Below, piece after piece: positions 1 to 11,094 of a stretch of DNA of 64,000 nt. The position numbers and the translations under genes are program-made. The notes beneath the pieces are model-generated. The model worked only from the letters and a program-made list of their open reading frames with translations, ran no database searches and was not told the origin of the DNA. The stretch comes from Garcia nutans (Eukaryota; Streptophyta; Magnoliopsida; Malpighiales; Euphorbiaceae). The DNA lies in contig CANTUV010000015.1 of NCBI GenBank assembly GCA_947685225.1, forward strand, positions 8,494,001-8,558,000, read 5' to 3'. How positions within the stretch are numbered: position 1 is the stretch's first letter; every line of letters begins with the position of its first letter.

Positions 1-297
1 ATTTCTTTATCTAGCTTTTAATTCCATTACATTGCTAAGTATCATTTGTTTGTGTTGATACTTGGTTTTATATCGTGTAGTGCAAATTACCTTGCATTGC
101 CTCCGGATACTTGTCTTGTTTTCTATCTAGTTCTAGGATTTAGGTTCTTGTTTCTTGAACGACTTGACAATTGTTGGTTGGTGAGCTTGGTTCTGAAGTG
201 CAATCAAGGAAGACAAGAAAAGTGAGGTAATTCTAAACACTTGAGTGAATTTCGATTATTACTAATCTTGTTTCTTTGAGTTTGTTTGTTTGTTAAC

Positions 298-3042
298 ATG
301 GCTGGAAAAGGAGAAGAGACTAGCAAAGAAGGAGCTATGGCCGAAAGCTTGGCTAGGCTTAATGAGACTTTGGCAGCAATGCTTGGTCGAATGGAGATGA
401 TGGATACTAGATTGTAAGAGAATGCAGCACGGCAAGCACAACAAATGCAACAAGTGCAACAAATTCAGCAAGTGCAACAAGGGCAGCCAGCCGCACATCC
501 AAATCCCATAATGCAAGCTAGAAGAGTGCTTAGGAGAGAAGGGCAAGGAAATCTTGAAGCCCTAGGAGCAGCCGAAAGGGTAGAAGATGAAGATGAAGGT
601 GGAAATCAACCTACCACTGATGGTGACCTTACTTCCATCAAGATGAAGATTCCTTCCTTTGAAGGGAAGAACAATGCAGAAGAGTTCATATAATGGGAGA
701 GGAAAGTTGAGCAGATTTTCGAATGCCATAACTACACCAAAGAGAAGAAATTAGTTTTGGCAGTTGTAGAGTTCAAGGGGTATGCTACCTTTTGGTGGGA
801 TCAATTGAAAGCTAATAGAAGAGGGAAAGGTATGAGGCCTATTCCTGAATGGTCAACCTTGAAAGAACTAATGAGAAGCCGATTTGTACCATCTCACTAC
901 ATTCAGGATTTGTACAATCGACTGGCAAGACTAGTTCAAGGTGGAAGAAGTGTGGAAGAGTACCACAAAGAGATGGAGATGATCATGGCTAAGGCAAATA
1001 TTGATGAAGATGAAGACAAGAAGATGTCACGATTTCTTGGGGGATTGAATTTGAACATAGCCAATGAATTGGAGATGTATGAATTCAACACAATGGAAGA
1101 GTTAGTTTAAAAGGCCATGAAGATAGAGAGAAGATTGAAGAATAAAGCTATTTCAAAAACTGGCTACTCTAAAGCTAGTGGAAATTTTTCAAACTTCAAG
1201 GGTTCAAGTTCGAGTGGAGGTTCCTACAAAGGGGATTACAAGGCTTCTTTCCAAAAGAATTCTTCCTACAATCCTAATTTCAAAAAGCCGAATGATGGGG
1301 ATGCAAAAACAGCCAAGGAAACACCTTCTAGACCTACTCCAAGTAGGGAAATTAAATGCTACAAGTGTTTGGGAAGTGGACACATTGCTTCTCAATGTCC
1401 GAATAAGAGGGTGATGATTGCTACCCATGAAGGGGAAATTGAATCAGAATCTGAACATGAAGAAGAAGAGGAGGCCGAATGTGGTGATAGGGCCGAATAT
1501 GATGAAGAGGCTTGGGAGAATCAAGTCTTGAATGCTGAACATGGAGAGATACTTGTTACTAGAAGAGCCTTGAATATTCAAGTCAAGGAAGAAGGCTTGG
1601 ATCAAAGGGAGAATCTTTTCCACTCTAGGTGTTTGCTGAATGGTAAGGTTTGTACACTTATCATTGATGGTGGAAGTTGTACCAATGCTGTTAGTACTAC
1701 AATGGTGGATAACTTGGGGTTAGCTTGTTTTAAACATCCCAATCCTTACAAGTTGCAATGGTTCAATGACGCTGGGGAAGTAAAAGTGTTGAAGCAAGTC
1801 AAGGTACCATTCTCCATTGGGTGGTATAAAGATGAGGTTTTGTGTGATGTAGTGCCAATGCAAGCTGGACATTTGCTATTAGGAAGACCATGGCAGCATG
1901 ATAGAAGGGCACAATATGATGGCTTTTCTAATAAGTATACCTTTACTTATGAAGGAAAGAAGGTTGTTCTAGCACCACTATCACCTCAAGAGGTGTATGA
2001 AGATCAAAAGAGGATGCTAGAAAAGGAGAAAGAAGTTTCGGCCAGTAAGAACCAAGGGGGTTCAAATTCGGCCAATGATGTTTCTTCAACACCCAAGGGT
2101 AATTCTAAGGGTAGGGAGAGAGAAAATAATAAAGTGAGTGAGTGCAGAAAGGGAAAAGAGGCCGAGAGTCAAAAGAAAGTAAGCAAACAAATAAATGGCC
2201 CATTGGTGAGAGAAAATAAGCAAGGAGAAAAAGCAAAACATACTTTTTATGCAAGAGCAAGAGAGATAGACGTAGGGTAGCCTGTACTCATTATTATGTA
2301 TAAAGAATTGTTACTTGCTGACAGTGAAGAATCTCTTGATTCTTTACCTTCTAGTTTTGTGTCTTTGTTGCAAGATTTTAAGAATGTGTTTCCTGAAGAT
2401 CTTCCTAGTGGTTTGCCACCATTAAGAGGGATTGAACATCAAATTGACTTCATACCCGGTTCTACAATTCCAAACCGGCCATCATATAGGAGCAATCCTA
2501 TGGAGACAAAAGAGATGCATGAGAAAGCAAGGGCGAATATTGAGAAAAGGAACAAGAGATATGTTGATTCTGCAAATAGAGGGAGACGTGAGATTAAGTT
2601 TCAAGTAGGAGATTGGGTTTGGGTACATTTTCGAAAAGAGAGGTTTCCTAACCAAAGGAAGAACAAGTTGCAAGCAAGGGGAGATGGCCTATTCCAAGTG
2701 TTGGAGAAGATTAATGACAATGCCTACAAGATCGACTTACCAGGTACATATAATGTTAGTGCTACTTTCAATGTAAGTGATCTTTCTCCTTTTGATGATG
2801 CAGATTTGAGGACAAATCTTTTTGAAGAGGGGGAGAATGATGCAAGAAAGGATCCCTTGAAGCTAGCAAGTGGACCAATCACTAGGAGCAAGGCAAAGAG
2901 ATATCAAGCTAGTATGGCTTTGCATATTCAAGAAGAGATTTTTAAAAAGCTTCAAGAATTATCATTCAAGAAGATGGAGATAGAGCTTGAAGAAGGCACA
3001 CCAAAGCTGATTATGATGCTTAGTGTGGAAGCTAAAGGCTAG
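298..3042 (+). pseudogene. gag-protease pseudogene with RT-IN core deleted (A1)
   Basis: One continuous reading frame starts at ATG 298 (M-A-G-K-G-E) and is broken only by four in-frame stops at 415, 691, 1108 and 2278. A2 shows sense codons at these sites; three of the four look like CAA or CAG turned to TAA or TAG. Domains in order: a glutamine-rich N-terminal stretch, the gag core with WWDQL (about 793-807), a CX2CX4HX4C zinc knuckle (about 1357-1400), and a protease with IIDGGSCTN (about 1660-1686). The RT N-terminal lead with LPPLRGIEH then jumps at about 2515-2521 into the integrase C-terminal linker (KARANIEKRNKRY) and the DGLFQVLEKINDNAYKI block. The frame continues 205 bases into the 3' LTR and encodes GPITRSKAK. 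The missing part would hold RT, RNase H and the integrase catalytic core, so the element was non-autonomous before the stops arose. Confidence 0.9.
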
Positions 3043-3643
3043 CTAAAGAAAGGTCCAACGTGCAAGAAAGGTCCATGGGGGGTTCATATAAAGCCTTGGG
3101 AAGTAATTTAAGGCCCATGGACAGCCCAAATAGTGTGGGGCATTTCTTATGTTGAAGGGATTAGTTTGGTTGTTTCCATACTTTATATTTTCCTTAGTGG
3201 ATTAGGATTTTGTTTCCATACTTTATGTTTTCCTTATGCAATTAGGAATATTTTCCTTATGCAATTAGGAATGTTTTAGTCTTAATTTTCCATATGCAAT
3301 TAGGAATTTTGTAACCCTTATTAAGGGCACTATTAGGCTGAATTTCATAAACAACAATTAATAAAAATTTTCGAATTCTTATACAAGCTCTTCTTGTGAA
3401 TTTTTGTGCGAGAGAGATTAGAGTGGATTCTTTAATTCTTTCTTTGCATCAAGAATTAGGTTTACTTATCAACAAGAGTTATGGCGTTTTCCTTCTTCTT
3501 ACCAACTAAATCCTTCAATCATAGTGAGTTCTTGTCTCTTTATAGGCGTTGGGTTCCTTAGGAGGTGATTATCAAGTTTCAAGGAGTTCTCTACCATTGT
3601 TATACGTTGGGTTTGCAGCCATCGTTGCTAAGGGTCCGCGTCA
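2838..3643 (+). repeat. 3' LTR of A1
   Basis: The LTR is 806 bp, from TGATGCAAGAAAGG after the polypurine tract to GGGTCCGCGTCA. It shares its first and last few hundred bases with the A2 LTRs. It lacks the middle segment found at about 16018-16185 and has different sequence there, so it is a distinct LTR subtype. It holds only a few units of the TTCCTTATGCAATTAGGAA repeat (about 3230-3310). Confidence 0.85.
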
Positions 3644-3648
3644 TTATC

Positions 3649-5250
3649 CTTTATTTTGAACTAAAGGAGCAATTGACTTCTTCTTATCATTCTTATCATC
3701 TTTAAGTCGTATTGAGGACAATCGCTTCACCAGTTTTGCTACCATATCATCATCATGTTTACCCATTTTAAGATTTAATTTTTCTATTTCCATGGATTTA
3801 AATAAAACTTTCTTTTTCTGAGAGAGAAGAAGTAGAAGCCACATCTTTTTTCTGAGAAGAGAACATCTCAGATTTTAAATTTGATAGCTGGGTTTCTACT
3901 CTTTCTAATTGTTTACCAACAGACTGTAAAGTGAAATTGGTAAAATTATTCTGGTAGATGACTCCATCAATACTTGCTTCTACCTTTTTGAAAGGAGAGC
4001 AAACCACTACTCGATTATCTTCTAATTTATGAGATAAATTAGCAATAGGTGGATGAATGCTTTTAATAAGCTTTTCAGTGGTAGTGGTATAATTTTGATA
4101 TGCAGTTTCTAAAGAAATAATAAATTGTTTATCCTAAAACTTAGGAACTTTCTTTCCTAATAAGGAAAGATAATACTTAAGAAATTCTTCAAAATTCTTT
4201 TCACCGCCTTTTCTGTAATATAAGATAAATTTCTTGTTAAAATTATTTCGTTCTTATGGTGAGAACTTTACTTGAATCCATTTTTCAAAAGGAGATTCAT
4301 CAATTGTTAATACTGCAAGATTTAACCTATCTTGCATAATACTAGCTCGATCATAGCCGATATTTGAGGGAGTTGGGCTTTGAGGCCTTTTTGCTTTATA
4401 GACTGGTTGGGCTATATTTTCTCCAGTTCTATTTATTCCTAGGACTGAGTTAGATCTAGGAATAGGAGCTGTTGGGGCTGAAGCTATAGATGCTCTAGAG
4501 TCTAAAGGAATTGATCTAGGTCTAGAAGCATATGAAAATGATCTCCTTGATGGCAATCTAACAGATTTACTTGAAAAATAATATTTTACCAAAGATTCCT
4601 TCAAATTAGGAACCATAAAATTCATAACTTTATGACATATCCTATACATAAGGATAATATTTTTTTGATCCAGATAGCATGTCATAGTCTTTAGTTAAGA
4701 TATTGAGACTGATTGCACTCAATAAGTGCAGATCTAAAGGAGAAATAGTAAAATTTGGGAAGCAAGAAAAATATACTAGTTCGTCACATAAAGAAGATTC
4801 CACAACACCTAATAAGGAATCATTGAACTTATTATGCCTTTTATCTCATATGCATAAGACTGTAGAAGTGTTTAAGCCAATTCTAATGGCTGGTTTAAGA
4901 GCAACTTGAATAACCCTAACATGAAGAAATTTAAATTTCTATTGATGTTTTGAAATTAGTCCTTCAGAAAGAAGACTGAAAGAACTAAAACCTTCATGAA
5001 TGGGAACAACCTGCTCTACAGTCTTAACACATAATTAGACTTAAACAAAAAAAAATAGTATTAGATTTATAAATTGAAGAGGGAGAAAGAGAAGGGAAAT
5101 TCCAATCATTTAAATTCTAATCAATGTTTCCCATTAATAAAATTATCTTTATTCTTTTTTGATCTAGAGGTACCAGATATACGGGAAGAGAATGAAGTGC
5201 CTTTGTTTAAACTGGAAAATAGTCCATCCATTCTTCTTAAAGATCACTAT
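3649..5250 (-). pseudogene. Endogenous pararetrovirus fragment, movement-protein end and downstream region, minus copy
   Basis: Read on the minus strand, this matches the plus-strand fragment at 8198-10759 in the same order. The C-terminal half of a 30K-superfamily movement protein lies at about 4570-5060. A Ser/Arg/Pro-rich linker and a segment containing NRTGENIAQP (about 4400-4440) follow, then a block with FEKW (about 4270), then a coiled-coil region with the heptad-like VGKQLERVETQLSNL (about 3880-3930). Several stops and frameshifts separate the pieces, and part of the linker present in the plus copy is missing. Known of the family: Caulimoviridae encode a movement protein next to capsid-region proteins and lack integrase, so such copies are fossil integrations. 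I cannot assign a genus. No RT was found. Confidence 0.65.
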
Positions 5251-5490
5251 CAATGATTTACTCCAAACGTCCTAACAATTTAATTCAATGGACAAAAATA
5301 GAAATACAACTTGGGGTTTCACTTTAAGTTAAACAGATAAACAATTTAATTTATTTAAACAGAGTAACAACCTTGTAACCAAAATTACTCAACTAAGACA
5401 ACCACACATGATATGATCCAGACCATCGTTGTAAGGCCATAAAGTTTAACCAATACTGATGAGAAGAAAACCTAAGTTGTCCTTGGAAAG

Positions 5491-6239
5491 TGATGTGGCA
5501 ACCCCCTAGAATCTAAGTCTAGATAACCTCCAAATCAATTCAAGCATCAGACCCCAACTCAAGCAATTGAAAAAGTAACCCTTCACCCCTAATTCAGCAA
5601 GGTACTAGTAACAAAGAGTATATGAAAGGGAATTGAATTTCAACCACAAGTTAGAACAAACCTGATAAGTGAAACAATCCTTATAACCATTGGAGAACAC
5701 AACCTCACTTGGGAGACAAATATGAAATTTTAATCAAAGAGTAATTTACCATCTTACGTGAAAAACTAGGGTTTTTATACCCCCAGAAACTTGGTAACCC
5801 TAATTAAAATATCAGGGGCATGTTTGGATGCCCACTATTATTTAAAGTAAAATAATGCTTTAATTTAAGGCAACCAAACAAGGCCCTCATCTCTACTAGA
5901 ATAAGCTGGATTTAATTTAACTTTACTGGGCCTATTTAAATTAATTAAGTATGCTAAAACAAGCCCATATGTCTGGATAAATATGATGGAATGCTCTTTT
6001 ATTTATGATAGACCCATTGGGCTACTCTTTGTGATTATCTTCACAAACCCAAAGTAAGGTAATCAATATTGGACCTTCATTCGATTTTAGGTCTTCAAGT
6101 GGGATCCATGCTTCATTCAATTCAGGCAGCATTTTTAGGTCTTTACTCTTGTGATTATCTTCACAAACCCAAAGTAAGGTAAAATATATTTCTAGCTTTC
6201 CTACCCCCTAGGTCACCTCCATTAGCTTGGTTCACATCA
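5491..6239 (-). repeat. LTR of minus-strand gypsy element H
   Basis: On the minus strand the LTR begins TGATGTGAACC straight after a purine tract (GGAGGGAGGGAA, about 6240-6251) and ends GGTTGCCACATCA at 5491, giving 749 bp. It is therefore the 3' LTR of element H. The end at 5491 is inferred from the TG...CA rule, because no second LTR of this family is in the window. Positions 5257-5490, between this LTR and the pararetrovirus fragment, hold nothing I recognise. Confidence 0.6.
6031..6182. repeat. Local 120-bp-period duplication inside LTR H
   Basis: The 32-bp string beginning GTGATTATCTTCACAAACCC occurs at 6031-6062 and again, unchanged, at 6151-6182. This is a short direct duplication confined to this LTR. 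Confidence 0.85.
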
Positions 6240-7852
6240 TTCCCTCCCTCCTCAAATGGATTCGTCCTCGAATCACCATCTACATTACCAAAAGGAGAAA
6301 GGTCAACAACATTAAGAGTAGTTGAAACACCATACTCACCAGACAAATCCACTTTATAGGCATTGTCATTGATCCTTTCTAACACTCAGAAAGGTCCATC
6401 GCCTCTAGAGTCCAATTTAGATTTCCTTTGGTTTGGAAATCTCTCCTTCCTGAAATGCACCCAAACCGAATCTCCAGGTTCGAATTTCATAATCCTGTGC
6501 CCTTGATTAGCTTTTTGTGCATAGCTTTTATTTTTCTTCTCAATGTGCTGCTTAGTCTTTCAATGTATGGACTTAACCAATTCTGCCTTTTTTTATCCAT
6601 CTAAGTTAGTAATATCTTTCAAATGTGAAAGCAACAAATCCAAAGGAGTTAGTGGGTTAAAACCATACATAACTTCAAATGGAGAATAACCTGTAGAAGA
6701 ATGAATCCTCCTATTATATGCAAATTCAACTAATAGTAAGCAATCTTCCCAAGTCTTTAAATTCTTACTAATCACAACACGTAGTAAAGATCCTAAAGTT
6801 CTATTGACCACTTCAATTTGACCATTTGTTTGAGGATAAAAAGAAGTAGAAAATAACAACTTAGTCCCCAATTTACCCCATAGAGCAAGCTAAAAGTGAA
6901 TTAAGAACTTAGTACCTCTATCTGAAACAATTGTCATAGGGATACCATGCAAACATACTACATCCCTAAAGAACAAATCAACAATATGTGTAACATCATT
7001 AGTTTTATGACATGCAATAAAATATACCACTTTACTAAACCTATCAACTACAACAAATATGCTATCTTTACCCCCTTTTTGTCCTAGGCAACCCTAACAC
7101 AAAATCCAAAGATATATCAACCCAAGGTTGGCTAGGGATAGGTAATGGAGTATACAACCCATGTGGTTGAGTCGTAGATTTGGCTTGTTTATATGCTACA
7201 CACCTAGAGCATATTCTTTCTACATCTTTCTTCTTGTTAGGCCAATAGAAATGCTCATGTAATACGTCAAGTGTTTTAGCAATGCCAAAATGACCCATTA
7301 AACCTCCATTATGGGCTTCATGCACAAGCATTTCATGCATGGAACAATTAGGTCCACAAAGCTTATTTTCTCTAAAAAGTACCCATCATGCCTATAAAAC
7401 TTTTGAAAAGCATATTGTTCACATGCATTATATACTTTGCCAAAATCAGAATCAGAAGTATACAATTCCTTTATATGATCAAATCCCATTAATTTAGAGC
7501 TTAATGTACTAATAAGAGTGTATCTTTTAGACAATGCATTAACAACAATATTTTCCTTACCTTGCTTGTACTGAATTAGATAAGGAAAAGTTTCTATGAA
7601 CTCCAACCACTTAGCATGGCGCTTACTTATTTTACCTTGACCTTTGATGTGCTTCAAAGATTCATGGTCAGTGTGTATCACAAACTGTTCAGGCCAAAGG
7701 TAATGTTACCAAGCTTCTAATGTCCTCACTAATGCATACAACTTCTTATCATAAGTGGAATAATTGAGTTTTGCACCATTTAGTTTCTCACTGAAGTAAA
7801 CAATGGGTCACCTACCCTGCATTAAAACAACACCAATTCCTATCCCGGAAGC
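6240..7852 (-). pseudogene. Gypsy RNase H-integrase fragment (element H)
   Basis: Minus-strand pol fragment, truncated at its N-terminal side at about 7852, next to pararetrovirus-associated DNA. In order along the minus strand it contains the end of RNase H (GIGVVLMQ and then HTDHESLKH near 7640-7680), the integrase zinc domain (HFGIAKTLDVLHEHF...CSRC, about 7190-7290), the first catalytic Asp in DISLDFVLG (about 7090-7110), a second Asp in SDRGTKF (about 6910-6930), the Glu in QIEVVNRT (about 6800-6830), and the C-terminal QVLERINDNAYKV-type block that ends at RTNPFEEGGND. The reading frame changes several times, so no full protein is possible. gag, protease and RT are absent. Confidence 0.85.
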
Positions 7853-8197
7853 CTAGGTGAGATAGAGAAGGAGGGTATAGTAGAGTCTTCGACTGAAACC
7901 AAGGTGAGAAAATTGGTTTGTTATTTGGTTTTAAACTAAAAGTTCATGCCTAATAGTAGAGAGTAAGACAATTGTCACGTTGTAAGTCCCGTGTTTGCCG
8001 GGTAGGGCATTTGAAGGCAGTAAATCATTGATCTAGTTCCTTGCTCCTAAGATATAGGTAGACAATTGATAGTTTAAACCAAGAACTGAAACCAATTCTC
8101 TTTTTAAGGAATCTTAGAAATTTTTGTTAAAATATTTTTTGTTAAACTCAATTTTCTCTTCCTCATAGGGTAAATCAGTTATGGATAGATTGTTTGT
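7853..8197. other. 345 bp with no recognised gene
   Basis: AT-rich DNA between truncated element H and the open frame of the plus-strand pararetrovirus fragment. I see no ORF of note, PBS or LTR end. It could be pararetrovirus leader sequence, but nothing in it proves that. Confidence 0.5.
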
Positions 8198-8257
8198 TGG
8201 ATTAAAAATGGAACTTCTACATCCAAAACTTCCAGTTCAAAAGGGAATAAAGAAATT

Positions 8258-8893
8258 TTGTTGATGGAAGATACAAATCAAGATTTAAATGATTGGAAGC
8301 TACCATCTATTTCACATTCTTCTATCTACAAAACTAATAATTTTCTTTTTAAGTTTGATTATGTTATAAAGACTGTAGAACAAGTTGTTCCTATCCATGA
8401 AGGTTTTAGCTCTTTTAGGCTTTTGTCTGAAAGACTAATTCAGAAGCATCAAGAGAAATTCAAATTTCTTCATGTAGGAGTGATTCAAGTTGCACTTAAG
8501 CCAGCCACCAGACTTGGCTTAGACACATCAGCAGTCTTGTGTATTCGAGATAACAGGCATAATATGTTTCATGATTCCTTATTAGGAGTTGTGGAATCTT
8601 CTCTTTGTGATGGACCGGTCTATTTCTCTTGTTTCCCAAATTTCACTTTATCCTTATTAGATCCACGCTTATTGAGTGCACTCAGTCTCGATATTAAGAC
8701 TGAAGGTTATGATATGATCTCTAGATCTGAGAACATTATCCTTATTTACAAGATATGTTATAAAGTGATGAATATAACTGTCTCTAATTTGAGAGAATCT
8801 TCTAGCAGGTTAATTAATCCAAAAGAAACTACTACCTTATTTTTGACTAATATGTCAAGAAGTAATTTTATAGTTCCTAAAACTATTTCTTGA
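8258..8893 (+). pseudogene. Endogenous pararetrovirus movement protein (30K superfamily)
   Basis: A 211-codon open frame; the frame is open from about 8198, so the first ATG at 8258 may not be the original start. The central part has the features of caulimovirid cell-to-cell movement proteins: a hydrophobic HVGVIQVALKP strand (about residues 72-82), a GLDTSAVL segment (about 88-95), DSLLGVVESS (about 106-115), and a GPVYFSCFPNF block (about 118-129). In plant viruses such proteins form tubules or modify plasmodesmata. The minus copy at 3649-5250 covers the C-terminal half of the same protein. A stop at 8891 and frame changes just downstream show that the locus is a fossil. The viral family is well supported; the genus is unknown. 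Confidence 0.7.
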
Positions 8894-9251
8894 AATTAGG
8901 TGAACTAATTTGAAAGATGGTTACTAGAACAAGAAGTCCCTATAAAAAAAAAAGAATCTAGGGATATCCAAGAAGTAGTGGAAAAGGCTGGCAATGTGGA
9001 AATATTCTTTGCCAAAAATAGATATGCTAGGGCACCATCAAAGAAATCATTTTCTTGTGATGAAAGAACTTATATCAGTTCTTCTAGGGCTTATTCTAGT
9101 CCTTCAATTACAACTTCAGTCCCAACAGCTTCTAATCCTAGAATTTGGTCTTAGGAATAAACAAAATAGAAGAAAATATAGCTCAACCAATGTATGAAGA
9201 GGAAAAGCCACAAAGTCCGACTCCTTCAGACATGGGCTATGATCGAGCTAG

Positions 9252-9543
9252 TGATGCGGCCGGGCCAAGCACTTCCCAAGTGGACACCCATTCTGGTACT
9301 GACCCTGCACCAGCACGGCTGGGCCAAGCACTTCCTAGAAGGTCACCCCTCCTGGTACTGACCCTGCACCAACACACTTAATCCGAAAGAACGCTAACCA
9401 TTTCTACCAAAAGCTTAAGCTGTCAGCAGAGGCGCACCCATTTCCTTTATTTGGATCAAACATGGACTCACCAGTCTCTTTCGACTATACGTGCCACCTT
9501 TATCGAACCTGATCCACAACCCTCCAAACCCTCGGATATATCA
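9252..9543 (-). repeat. Cassandra C1 3' LTR
   Basis: 292 bp; on the plus strand TGATGCGGCC...GGATATATCA. It carries two 5S rRNA-like units (about 9262-9371). It is nearly identical to the other LTR, which suggests a fairly recent insertion relative to the decayed virus around it. Confidence 0.85.
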
Positions 9544-9621
9544 TTCCCTCCCTCTTTAAGGAAGTTCATCCTCGAACTTGGAGCAGTGGGACCAGACCCG
9601 ATAATAGGCTCTGATACCAAA

Positions 9622-9914
9622 TGATGCAGCCGGGCCAAGCACTTCTCAAGTGGACACCCATTCTGGTACTGACCCTGCACCAGCACGGCTGGGCCAAGCA
9701 CTTCCCAGAAGGTCACCCCTCCTGGTACTGACCCTGCACCAGCACGCTTAACCGAAAAGAATGCTAACCATTTCTACTAAAAGCTTAAGCTGTCAGCAGA
9801 GGCGCACCCCATTTCCTTTATTTGGATCAAACATGGGCTCACCAGTCTCTTTCGACTATATGTGCCACCTTTATAGAACCTGATCCACAACCCTCCAAAC
9901 CCTCGGACATATCA
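9622..9914 (-). repeat. Cassandra C1 5' LTR
   Basis: 293 bp, TGATGCAGCC...GGACATATCA on the plus strand. It lies next to the PBS, so it is the 5' LTR in element orientation. Confidence 0.85.
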
Positions 9915-10759
9915 GCTAGTGTTATACATGATAAATTAAATCTTACAATATTGACAATTGAGGAATACAAGTCTACTTTTGAAAAATGGTTTGAAATGAA
10001 ATTCACCCCAAAGGAGAAACTTGATTTTCATTATAAATTCTTCTTATGTCAGAAGAATTTCTAATCAAAATACTTCCTTATTTAGGAAGATTTGTTCCTA
10101 ATTTTTAGGACATAAAGTCTCTTATTTCTTTAGAGATTGCACATCAAAATTATACTACTATCACCAATAAAACAATCAGAAGTGTTCATTCACCTATCTC
10201 TAATTTACAACTTAAATTGGATGATAAATTGGTGATATGTTCTCCTTATAAACTGGCATACTCTAAACCAGATGGAATCATCCATCTATATAATTTTACT
10301 AATTTGACTTTACAGTTGATTGGTAGCCAGGTGGACAAAATAGAAACCCAACTATCTAATTTACAAACGGTTGGTAAACAGCTAGAAAAGGTTGAAACTC
10401 AAATATCTAATTTAAAACCTGAGATAATCTCATCTCAGAAAGATATTGCTTCTACCTCTGCTCCCTCTATTGAAAAGAAGGTTTTGTTCAAACCCATAGA
10501 GTTAGAAAGATTAAAACTTAAAATGGGTAAATATGATGAAGAAATGGTTGATGAACTTGTTAAAAGATTGTCCTCATTAGGACTAAAAGAAGGAAAGAAA
10601 AAGGCGGCTGTTGTAGTTGCTCCTTTAAGAAGGAAATTTGAATCTGATGATGAATCTAATTTCAAGATTCAATCAGGTACTGAATCTAATTCTAAGATTT
10701 AAGAGTCTAATTCTGAGACTCAATCTTCTGAGTTATTTGATAATAATTTAGAAGAAATG

Positions 10760-11094
10760 TGATAGGAAATCATCATCTTAGCGACAATATACCCCAATAA
10801 CTATTAAGTTATGTTATATATGGAATGCAAAAAAATACCATCCAGTCAAGATGATTCCAAACCCTAAGGATCTCCTCAAGTGATGTTAGGGTAAAACTAG
10901 TTTCAATTGCTATTATTTATCAATGAAACTAGTACTTGAATTCAACCCACAACGCTACAAAGATTTGATAAGTTAAGAATTAAACAAAAGATTTTTAGTT
11001 AGAGAATACCACAAACTGAATTAGTTTGATAAGTTCAAAGTTCAAGAAGAACTTAAGCAAAAATACTCAGAAAGAGAAAATTCAAATTATCATT
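10760..11094 (-). repeat. Partial LTR of family E
   Basis: 335 bp starting TGATAGGAAATCATC, the terminal part of the E LTR. It is cut at 11094 exactly where a full E LTR begins with the same bases. Either one E element inserted into an older E LTR or this is a tandem LTR rearrangement. Confidence 0.8.

Larger units (their letters stand above)
1..3643 (+). mobile_element. Family A retrotransposon A1, 5' end outside window
   Basis: This is the 3' part of a non-autonomous Ty3/gypsy LTR retrotransposon. Positions 1-297 match the leader of A2 (from about 17436), so the 5' LTR and primer-binding site lie before the window. The coding block (298-3042) carries gag and protease but no RT, RNase H or integrase core. 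A purine-rich tract (AAGAGGGGGAGAA) at about 2825-2837 is followed by the 3' LTR, which starts TGATGC and ends GCGTCA at 3643. The flank then changes to pararetrovirus sequence. No target-site duplication can be checked. Confidence 0.9.
9252..9914 (-). mobile_element. Cassandra-type miniature LTR element C1
   Basis: A complete 663-bp non-coding element flanked by a perfect 5-bp duplication GCTAG (9247-9251 and 9915-9919), inserted in the pararetrovirus fragment. LTRs of 292 and 293 bp (9252-9543 and 9622-9914) enclose only 78 bp of internal DNA. On the minus strand this holds an initiator-Met PBS (complement of GGCTCTGATACCA at about 9607-9619) and a purine tract (complement of TTCCCTCCCTCTTTAA, from 9544). 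Each LTR contains two 59-bp-spaced copies of sequence resembling the 3' half of 5S rRNA (for example the complement of TTCTGGTACTGACCCTGCAC). LTRs with 5S rRNA domains define the known Cassandra group. Confidence 0.85.
8894..10759 (+). pseudogene. Endogenous pararetrovirus region downstream of the movement protein
   Basis: This continues the same viral fragment in broken frames: a Ser-rich linker (about 8960-9140), the EENIAQPMYEEEKPQSP segment (about 9160-9215), then a Cassandra insertion (9252-9914). After it come the FEKWFEMKFTPKEKLDF block (about 9975-10030) and a long open stretch at 10217-10702 with coiled-coil heptads (VDKIETQLSNL, VGKQLEKVETQISNL) and a Ser/Asn/Glu-rich acidic tail. 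A coiled coil here would suit a virion-associated or capsid-region protein, but that is inference. The fragment is cut off at 10759 by an E-family LTR. No protease or RT is present. Confidence 0.6.

Noticed and set aside
262..546. Minus-strand open frame overlapping A1 gag
   Set aside because: Shadow of the gag frame; Leu/His-rich because it is antisense to the CAA/CAG Gln repeat.
5074..5256. Plus-strand 60-codon ORF
   Set aside because: Lies antisense to the minus-strand pararetrovirus fragment; no start context or homology.
10435..10665. Minus-strand Ser-rich ORF
   Set aside because: Antisense to the coiled-coil pararetrovirus frame; no support of its own.
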